NCBI GenBank assembly: GCA_014526335.1 | Contig: JACTAT010000101.1 | Coordinates: forward strand, 472,076-536,075 | DNA: 64,000 nucleotides | Direction of reading: 5' to 3' | DNA from: Chrysaora quinquecirrha | Taxonomy: Eukaryota > Cnidaria > Scyphozoa > Semaeostomeae > Pelagiidae | In this document: one piece after another, positions 55,839 through 64,000 of the stretch | Numbering within the stretch: the stretch's first letter is position 1 | Layout: each line of letters opens with the position of its first letter | The notes under the pieces: model-generated | What the model was told of the DNA's origin: nothing | Database searches by the model: none | The model's input: the letters and a program-made list of their open reading frames with translations, nothing else | Program-made: the position numbers and the translations under genes

Positions 55839-58800
55839 CTAGATTCTTCTCTGTTTCGGTGGCCTGCATCCATTATGTGGGATGGGAGTTACATCTGTAA
55901 TTGATACAATTTCAGTGCCGCCAGCAATTAAGCCTTTAACTGATGTCTAAAAATGATATGAATATATAATAAGAAAAATAAGTATCTAAACATGAAAATA
56001 TATGATATGCAGCAAGAAATTATAACATTACAGTATTCCAGCATATATTTATTCAAGGCTGGTTTTTATATGCCGTATTTGGTCGCATTTTATTGGAACT
56101 CAAGGTGTAACATCCACTAGGATTGAACTTTCGATTGCAAGCCGCCCTTATTTATTAGCCTCTCTTGAATATAGGCCGCACTAATTGATGTTCAGAAAAT
56201 AGACAATTTCACCTAAGAGCCTCGTCTTCAAAAAAAATGAAAATTAGGTTATAGAGAAACTTCGACTTCAGTATCGAATTCAGCACCTTCTTTATAGTGT
56301 TGTGACGTTGATTCTATAGCGATTAAAAGTTTGAAAATTTATAAGGGATTTGACCGTATCAAATGATTGAGGGTGTAAAATTTCACCCCCAGCGATTTTT
56401 CACGGTCAACTCCTTTATAAAATTACAAACTTTTAGCACCTATAAAATCAATATCTTAAGGACTAGAAGCATAAAACTTTGCCTCAACACTAAAAAGAAG
56501 GTGCTGAAATCGATACTGAAGTCGAAATTTCTCTATGACCTAATTTTCATTTTTTTTTTAAGACGAGGCTCTTTGCTGAAATTGTCTATTTTCTGAACAT
56601 CAATTAGTGCGGTCGAAATTTCTCTATGACCTAATTTTCATTTTTTTTTTAAGACGAGGCTCTTTGCTGAAATTGTCTATTTTCTGAACATCAATTAGTG
56701 CGGTCGAAATTTCTCTATGAACTAATTTTCAATTTTTTGAAAACGAAGCCCTAAGTTGAAATGATCTATAGGAAAGGAAAGCCGCGCTGGATTATAAGAC
56801 GCACTTACAAAACCGGTAACCAAATGCAGAGATTCTAAATCTGAAAAACGATCAACATGAGTACGGTGAGGTGTCATGAAGCATGCAAACACCTGGCTTT
56901 AAAACTGTACATCCGAAATTTTTTTGGTTCGACGCGTTGGATAAATTAATGTAAGCAGTAAAAGCAATCCTTGTATATAAGCTGCCCTCGATTATAGGCC
57001 GAAAAATGCGAAGAAACCTGAATGCAAGCCGCGGCTTACAATCGAAAAATGCTGTATATGAAAACCACGTGTCCTAATCCATCGTAATTTATCTTAAGGA
57101 ATCAGAAAAGTTAAGATGGTACAACTCCTATTATGATATTTTACAGTATTTGAAAAGTATATCAAAACGCAAGATGTGAGTGAGCTTTTGGGTTTATCTA
57201 AAAAAAGCGAAAAGGAAGCAATCCTGCACATCAACCGTACAACTACGTTACCGCGCAGACGCACACAGAATAAAGGCCCATTTCCGCTTCGTTCGCGATT
57301 CGCAGTTCGCTTGCGATTTCTGAACTGCGATTTGCGAAGGCATGCGATTTTAATATACATTTCCTATACTATTCGTACGAATTTACTGACTGAATTTGTT
57401 TTAATATGAACAGCAATCTACACATTTGTAACTAAATTTGAATTTTCAACCACTAGCCTATACCAAATCATTTAAGGCGGGCGCAAACCGTGCCAACATT
57501 CTTGGCCAACATGTTAGCTTAAAATAGGCCAACATGTTCGTACGGTTTGCCATATCATCTGAGATGAGATGTTTTGGGTTGCTGACGTCATCTACAAATG
57601 ATCATGCAAATATGGCCGAAAAGGAAGGAGCTGTTTGTTTCTCGCTCTTTTGGTTGACGTCTATGAAGAAATGACTCGTGGTCCAGCTCAAACCACCAGT
57701 TTAAATCTATTTCTCATTTTACCGTATCTAAAATAACGACCGAAACAGAAAAGGCCATGTTGGCGAGACATAGCGAACCGTACCAACACATCAATTTTGC
57801 TCAATGAAAATGTTGGGCAACATTTTTAAACATGTTTAAAAATGTAGGCAAACTTTTTTCGTCAACAACATGTTGTTTATTAAGCCAACATCTATAGGAA
57901 ACCGTGCCAACATGTTGCCCAACAATTCTTGGCAGGGATATTGGCCAACATGTTGGGACGGTTTGGGCCCGGCTTTAAGCTTTCTGCATTTAACCAAACT
58001 CCATGCTGATATCAAGTTGATATTAAGTAATAATGATATGAGACGTTTGTCGACTTTCGAAGGCTCTGTCATGCTCCTCTGTGGCCTGTAGTAACATCGC
58101 CTATTGTATTAATCTTATAATCAAGGTGTCTCTGATTGGTCACCCTCCCTCAAGAGACATCTGTTCGCATGCGAACGTTCGCAAAAAATCCAACTTTGCG
58201 AACAGGTCAAAATCGCATTGCGAACGTTCGCATGCGATTTTCAAACAAAAGATCGCATGTGAATTGCGAATTGCGAATGAAGTGGAAAAGGGCCTTAACA
58301 AAGAAAATAAGCGTGTTTCGAACCTGTCTGCCAGGGCCCATTCCTCGTATTTTCACTCTTACTCGACTTATTCCAAGACTTATTGCTTTCTGAAACGAGA
58401 TTATAAAATGGTTATTAGTCAATTTCTAAACATGTCTTTAAGGTTTCAACAAATCTGGGAGTTTCAATATCCATTTAAATATCTCTGGGAGTTAAACTCT
58501 CCAATTAGCTTTAGCAAGGTCTCACTGGAACAAAACACCAGTAATTTAACCCATCGTTTTTCGCGAATCTATATTATGGTGGGATAAGGGGATATTGTTG
58601 TTCGTTATATCTGTTATGATGTGGAACAGGTCGAAAGCTTGCTGTGGCAGCTAGATGGTTAGACTTATTACACGAGTCGTACTATTCGCAAACAACAACC
58701 AACAATTACCCGAACAACCACAACAACAGGTTGCTGTTTGCTTCATTGTCATAATACATAGCTTATTGCCTCTCGAATTTTGGCAAGGAGGTAATTTTGC

Positions 58801-61800
58801 GTTTTGTCAGCAACAGAAAATGATATGCAAGTAGAATTATTACATTCGTCGTAGTCTACGCTCCTTCACATTACACCGCCCTGCTCCAATTACAGGAAAC
58901 AGCTCCACTCTGAGGAAACAGCTGTATGTTGTTGTTGTTGTAAGAAGCTGTTTCCGAAAGAGTGGAAGGAAGGTAATAAGTCTACTAGATGGTTACCATA
59001 CATGTCTTTGTTTTCCTCCTAGCGCTTTAATACTATATATTAATATTGTATATGATACATACATATAATGACATTTGTAAGTAGAGATGCGACCTTTTCT
59101 TGGCAAAAGAGAAATTGCCCTCTCCAGAGATAAATGATATTAAGATTTTTACCTTTGAAGCTGCTTCCCCTGCTGTCTGTGCAGCATGATTGGTACCTCT
59201 TTTTGCACCTTTAAAGCCAACTGCTCCCTGAGAGGCAAAATTTAAATCAAAAAGAACAAATACCAAGACGAACCAAGAGAAGCAGAACTAATAGGAAACA
59301 GTTGATCGCGATCCCGGAAGCGCTCACTTTGAACTATGACTGACAAATCAGTTATCAACTAATTGCAGAAGTAGAACAAGCCCAACTTTCTGGAACTGTG
59401 CGTTGACTGGTTACCGTCAAAAAGGAACGAGTTACTAACTAAGCGCTGTTTATATGCAGGAAATCATCCCGCCTTCGAGCACTGTAGCTGAGAGGTGAGA
59501 TCTCACCTTCCAATACAAACCATTGTATTTTTCATTTGCTTTATATGGAAGACGTTTCATCCCGGTCAAGCGGATCTCTCTCGTTTAGAGGTGGGATCTC
59601 ACCTAGGTGGGATGAAATTCTGTCAAATAAACGCTGGAAGGTTGGATGAAAGCTGGACGGTGGGATGAAACAGCTCATTTTGCGCAAGAGCCAGACATAA
59701 TCCTATTTGATGAGAGAATTAAATAAAAGCTGAAATAGGAGACAAAAAGCTGGGTTGGAATTCTGGATGTAAACTCTTAAAAATTTCATCTCATTCCTCA
59801 GCTCGCGGACTGGAAGGCACTGGAAGGTGGGATGATTTTGTCCAAATAAACAGACCCTAATTGCCAGAGCGCTAATGCCGACAGGTCAGTTGCAATAAAT
59901 TAGTTCTTGCCTATTAGTAGTTAGCAGCTATTGACGTTCTTGCCAATAAGCTTATTAAGGATGCCAAACGAATAGACCATTTCAACTAAGGACCTCGTTT
60001 TCGAAAAAATTGAAAACTAGGTCATAGAGAAACTTCGACTTCACATTCGAATTCAGCACCCTCTTTTTAGTGTCGAGGCAAATTTTTACGCTTTTAGTTC
60101 TTACGATCTTGATTCTATAGCGATTAAAAGTTTGAACATTTATAAAAAAGGGATTTGTCTGTGTAAAATGATTGAGGGTGTAAAATTTCTCCCCCAGCGA
60201 TTTTTCACGGTCAAATCCTTTACAGAATTTGCCTCAACAAGAAGGTTCTGAATTCGATTCTGAAGTCGAAATTTCTCAATGACCTAATTTAAATTTTTTT
60301 TCAAAACGAGGCCCTTAGTTTAAATGAATCTTCAATCAATAGTTTACTAAGACAACAAGTACAAATTCTTCCTTCTATAGAGCGTACGTAGAGATGATTG
60401 ATACTAAAATTGTCAAACCTCTTCATTGTCTATAAGACGGAAGAATTTATGTCCCACATTATATATCGCAACTCATATTTCAAAAAATGCAGGGAAAATG
60501 CTATAAAAATACTATAGAACCCCAAAACGGAAGTGACTTTTTGACTGAAAGAGCATGGTCTTTGAATTTTAATTTAAGCTTGTGCTCGAACTGAGCAAAG
60601 CTGGAAAATGAAAACTATCGCTATTAAACCAGAATCTTATAGTCTTCATCAATGATAGTTTTATTTGTCATTCATTCTTTCACTCATTCATTCATGTACA
60701 CGAGTCAGCAGGATTACACCACGACGCCACAGCACCTTCATTGGATGCATGCGATGGCATTTTTGGTTCCTTGCAGCTTTCATGAGTGATAATCTCGACA
60801 ATATTCGTATTCACTGTCTTGACAGGCTCTTTGATTCTTTCCATTAACACAAAGAGCAGTGTCATATAAATTTATTTTGACGCAATAGGTCTAGCGTATT
60901 ATTTTCAGCTGTTGCGTGACTTTGATACTGATTTCAGGTGTTGATTAATGCTTCCCATCTATCTTAAAGTTGTTTTATACCGGTGATTTACCACATACAA
61001 GTAATTTTGCTAATAAAAAGGCCTGCGTAATTTGTACTGCTTGTTTCGACCAGGCAGGGCAGTTCTCTCACTCTCCCTTGATTTCATGTAATAGTGGAGC
61101 TTAGGAGAAGGATAATGAGAAACAGACTTTGGGCAAGTATAGGCAGTTACAGGCACAGCACTGTCAAATAATTCGAATGAGGTGATGATCATCAATTTTC
61201 AAATAATTCTATTTTAACATAAGAAAAATAGTTATGTAAGTCAAAAATACTCACTGCTGAGGTCCAATCCACTGTTCTTCCTTGAAAAAAAGAGTAATTT
61301 TTTTCAAGCATTATAAATTCCATTAATGATTTGTTAGGCTTTAAAAGCAATTAGGAAAAATTGCCAGAATTGATACCTATGTTTTAAGCACAATATATAC
61401 CGGGTGGGCTTAAATAAAGTAACCCCCAAACTAAATAACTAATATAAAATCTTTCCTGGCACAAAGTCGGAACAAACTTGGACCAGGTACACTTCAATCT
61501 AATAAATGTATCTTGCAGAAGAAATCAAAACCCTAGCTGCCTTTCTGTCAGAAATATCCACGTAACTCATAAAAGTTAAACCCACCTGACTTCAATCATT
61601 GGGAATGTCTTTTCACTTTGAGGCGTGCGACCGCACGCGAGCACCTCCACCCACGCCACGCCAACATCAACAAAAATGTGCGAAAAGTCACACACGCATT
61701 TCCAGATTTTGTGAGCGAAATTTCTTTCATATTTAAAAGCATGGGCTATTGGGTTCAATATATATAAATGGCATTTTCCTAAATTCTTGAATGGTGTGTG

Positions 61801-64000
61801 TCTTTCTGAAATCGCCCTCGGAATGAAATGTCCCTGGAAATCATTTGTACATTTAAAAGGCTAACGGTATTCGGCGAAATAACGAAATGACGAAATAGCA
61901 AAATAACGAAATAGCAAAACACGTGTCGCAAAACTCGGAAAACCAAAGATAAATGCATATATTTCTTGAACAGATAGGCATTTCCACTTGGAATTTAGCG
62001 TTAATTTAGAATTTATTTTGCATAATTCTAAACCAAAAAAAAAACGAAACCAGTGACCAGTGGCCAGAACATAGCCCTGATTAAAATCTGTTGCAAAGCC
62101 TAGTTTGGTGATCATTTATTATGAAAGTTGTTCCTTCATTCAACATGTCCAACCTTTGTATAACGAGACTAACTGGAAGTGGAGTCCTTGCTCAAGTGAA
62201 AATGAGAAAAAACAATTGATGCATTTCTACAAAGAATTGAAACACCTGTAATCAACAAATGGAGGACATTCAGATCATACCCTCAAGTTAAAACACGTTT
62301 CTTATCCTTCCTTTTGTACCTTTTTTGTTTGGTGATTTCATTGCACTTATTTTTGTGACTACAGATTTCTAAGTTTAGACTGATTTTTCCATAAGTGCAG
62401 TTTAATATGTTGAACTTTACATGGTTTAAGTTTGGTATGATTCTAGGCCAGGTCTATTCTGTGGACCCCGCAGACCTCGCGGACCTGTGTCAATTTGTCC
62501 GTGGTTTTTGAAGGTCCGCGGTTTAGACTTGTCATTGGGCTCAGAGCTGAAAGAAAAAGGCTCTACATTGCAATTTTCACAAAATAAAACCTTATTTTAC
62601 CGTTAGTGTCCGCGTTTTGGACCTGAGCCCAATGAAAAGTCTAAACCGCAGACTTTCAAAAACCACGGCCTTTATCAAAACAGAAGATATTTTGGAGAAT
62701 TTTCACCCAAAAAACGGCTGCCCTCATTACTTTCATGTCTTTGATATCATTTTATCGTGCGTGGACATTGTTTTTGCCAACGACCTTCTGTATGTCAGAT
62801 TTAGGCCTGCTGGACCGCTTTCTGTTCTTTTGCTCATGATAAGTGTTTATATTAATCATTCAGCTTGGGGGGGGGGGGTTACTTTTTTGGCTCATCTGAT
62901 AGTTTAAATTTTCAACAAATTTTTTCAGCAAAAATAAAACAAATTTATTAACACTAAAAACTGAATCAATTGCTTACCATTATGGTCTGTGATTGTGAAC
63001 ATGGTATTGTTATAAGTTGCATTGACAAATATAATAGGCAGCTCATGGTAAAGGACTTCTGAACCGAGTTTCAGGTCTGGCTTTGGACCCTCATTTTTAT
63101 TACTGATAGCTTTTTGTCTTCTGTTAAAAACAGAGAAATTCAAATTATAACCAGACTGGACTTACAAGTTTGCAAAAATAGATCATTTCGGTGGAACAAA
63201 AATTTTTCGAAATCGCAAGAAACCAATTTTTCGATGCAAAAATCGTATAAAGCACCCAAAAATTAGTCTAGGTGCAAAGTTTTACTTTCTCAGCACTTGT
63301 AGAATCGATTTTACGAGCGTTCAAAGTTCATGATTTTATAAGGGCTTTGACCGTGTGGGGTAAAAAGTTTCACCAAGTTCATTTTTTGCAGTCAAAGCCT
63401 TTATGAACTGGGAACTTTGAATGTTCATAAAATTAAGAACACAAGCGCCAGGACAGTGAAACTTTAAGTTTTGGCTGCTTTATAAGATTTTCTTATCAAA
63501 AACTCGATACCTATGAAATGATTTCCAAACATTTTAATACTGTCTGATGTCATGCCGAAATGATCTATTGTGCAGATGTGTGATTTGCTATTGTTTTCAA
63601 AACAATAACTCTGTCTTGTTCCTGTGTTATACTTGAAATTGTGTGCTTTTTAAGCTGCCTGCATGCATAGCATAAAAAGCAGCCTGGTGACCAGGTTGCC
63701 ATTAAAAAATAGAAGCCATCTCGGGGGGGGGGGGGGCAGTGTCTTACAATCTGAAAGGGTTTCACGACATTTCTTTTTGCTCAATGAGTTTCAATGACAT
63801 AGAAAATGCTTTAAAACTTATTACACACCTAAGATAATCATGGATGTTGATGCTGGAAGATAAATCAAATTTCTTTAATGTGTGCAACCCCTTGTCTGAG
63901 TACCCACCTTGAATAAGCAACATCCAGAAACTCAAAGAAATTTAATGAGCTCTTCAAAAGATTGTACCCCAAAAAAACTTTTTTAACAAAGAAAGACTGA
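55839..64000 (-). CDS. MRPS11: Mitochondrial small-subunit ribosomal protein uS11m
   Basis: Exons: 63120-62978, 61280-61255 (26 nt), 59227-59153, 58389-58324 and 55946-55839 (TAG stop); phases 1, 0, 0, 0 fit exactly. They encode, in order, [31 protein letters not shown] and [11 protein letters not shown], then [13 protein letters not shown], then [19 protein letters not shown]. These are the uS11 signatures: the NNT strand, the AAQ helix, GPGR and [14 protein letters not shown]. The bacterial-type ending and the match to MRPS11 rather than cytosolic RPS14 show that it is the mitochondrial form, part of the small-subunit platform. The first exon shown enters in phase 2. A plausible upstream piece lies at 63908 to about 64000 (donor GTGGGT, matching phase), but it shows no start or clear targeting signal. 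The true 5' end is probably off the window. The introns carry many MITEs. Confidence 0.93.
56200..56775. mobile_element. Fold-back MITE with 92-bp tandem duplication
   Basis: Same family as the inner element at 9456-9866 (GGGATTTGACCGT, GGGTGTAAAATTTCACCCCCAG, TATAAAATCAATATCTTAAG). Its right part is duplicated: GTCGAAATTTCTCTATGACC starts at about 56520 and 56612, with a third, changed copy at 56703. It appears nested in a larger inverted-end repeat running from about 56070 to 57055 (TATGCCGTATTTGG / ATGCTGTATATG). Confidence 0.65.
57272..58297. mobile_element. MITE with AAGGCCC ends, hosting a second MITE
   Basis: Left AAGGCCCATTTCCGCTTCGT, right AAGTGGAAAAGGGCCTT, with inverted TTCGCGATTCGC / GCGAATTGCGAA blocks. 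The element at 57474-57976 sits inside. The right edge lies 27 bp from the MRPS11 exon ending at 58324. Confidence 0.7.
57474..57976. mobile_element. MITE of the CCAACATGTTGGC family
   Basis: Ends AAGGCGGGCGCAAACCGTGC and its near complement GGACGGTTTGGGCCCGGCTTT. Many CCAACATGTTGG palindromes inside. Related to 7474-7996. Inserted in the element at 57272-58297. Confidence 0.8.
58660..58984. mobile_element. MULE-like MITE family Y, copy 2
   Basis: Same ends as 16502-16664 (TAGACTTATTAC / GTAATAAGTCTA), flanked by perfect 9-bp repeats CTAGATGGT (58651-58659, 58985-58993). It is 325 bp, longer than copy 1 because of about 160 bp of extra central sequence. In an MRPS11 intron. Confidence 0.88.
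59444..59858. mobile_element. MITE with GCTGTTTATATG-like ends
   Basis: GCGCTGTTTATATGCAGGAAATC at the left is mirrored by GATGATTTTGTCCAAATAAACAG at the right. Inverted GGTGAGATCTCACC and GTGGGATGAAA words fill the inside. In an MRPS11 intron. Confidence 0.65.
59973..60340. mobile_element. Fold-back MITE, third copy of the GACCATTTCAAC family
   Basis: Starts AGACCATTTCAACTAAGGACC and ends near CGAGGCCCTTAGTTTAAATGAA; same inner GGGTGTAAAATTTC...CCCCCAGCGATTTTTCACGG core as 9456-9866. In an MRPS11 intron. Confidence 0.7.
60345..61250. other. MRPS11 intron, nothing recognised
   Basis: No exon, RNA or clear repeat recognised. Short ATTCATTCATT-type simple sequence occurs near 60670-60695. Confidence 0.35.
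61290..62500. other. MRPS11 intron, nothing recognised
   Basis: 61860-61915 has repeated CGAAATAACGAAATGACG-type simple sequence. Open frames on the minus strand have no splice-consistent role. Confidence 0.35.
62501..62668. repeat. Palindromic repeat, GTGGTTTTTGAAGGTCCGCG
   Basis: Arms 62501-62545 and about 62621-62668 are inverted copies with a few changes (ATTGGGCTCAG / CTGAGCCCAAT at the inner edge). Short MITE-like hairpin in an MRPS11 intron. Confidence 0.75.
63179..63568. mobile_element. MITE family W, intact copy
   Basis: Ends ATAGATCATTTCGG and CCGAAATGATCTAT are perfect inverted repeats. The whole element is roughly palindromic (GGTGCAAAGTTTTACTTTCT ... GGACAGTGAAACTTTAAG). Reference copy for 23985-24620, 50255-50530 and 54645-54745. 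In the first visible MRPS11 intron. Confidence 0.85.
63908..64000 (-). CDS. MRPS11: Possible upstream MRPS11 exon, partial
   Basis: On the minus strand the frame is open from the window edge to a GTGGGT donor at 63907 and exits in phase 2, exactly what the exon starting at 63120 needs. The predicted residues ([17 protein letters not shown]) show no mitochondrial targeting character and no ATG is present, so this may be chance. Confidence 0.3.

Overview
This window is nuclear DNA from an animal, AT-rich and dense in repeats. Its genes are split by GT-AG introns into exons as short as 26 nt. It holds two Q50 homeobox genes, a GKAP1-like gene, a GOLM-type Golgi coiled-coil gene, a PAN-EGF secreted protein and a nuclear gene for mitochondrial ribosomal protein uS11m. 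tRNA-derived SINEs, many palindromic MITEs and LINE 3' ends fill the rest. The gene set and a density of roughly one gene per 8 kb suggest a non-vertebrate metazoan with a modest genome (sponge, cnidarian or tunicate grade). The species cannot be named from the sequence alone.

Layout, left to right. 1-9042: an unrecognised gene on the minus strand built of small exons (start at 9042, running left and probably off the window). 11394-15831 and 17100-21973: two tandem minus-strand paired-like homeobox genes with matching exon phases and a shared C-terminal motif. 23354-28178: a plus-strand GKAP1-like gene, divergent from the homeobox pair. 28200-34680: no gene recognised; SINEs, MITEs and minisatellites. 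34688-34966: a small secreted or membrane-tethered ORF on the minus strand. 37063-48135: a minus-strand type II Golgi coiled-coil protein with an acidic, internally repeated tail. 51703-53197: a plus-strand secreted PAN/EGF protein whose 3' end was not found. 55839 to about 64000: minus-strand mitochondrial ribosomal protein S11 in at least five tiny exons.

The most striking structure is a 6175-bp fold-back element at 38578-44752. It has 694-bp near-identical inverted arms and an inner array of eight units of about 391 bp, each carrying a cluster of GCTGCCC motifs. It sits between two copies of a 4-bp duplication (GTAG). The flanking sequence, read across the insertion on the minus strand, forms one open exon whose phases match the neighbouring exons of the Golgi gene on both sides. 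The element therefore appears to have landed inside a coding exon of that gene.

Other notable mobile DNA includes a small Mutator-like MITE with perfect 9-bp duplications at two loci and a related empty site at a third, two tRNA-derived SINE families, nested palindromic MITEs, and several degenerate GGTGG/CAGTA arrays, two of them with clear inverted ends. The genes show no operon logic; each appears to be an independent transcription unit.
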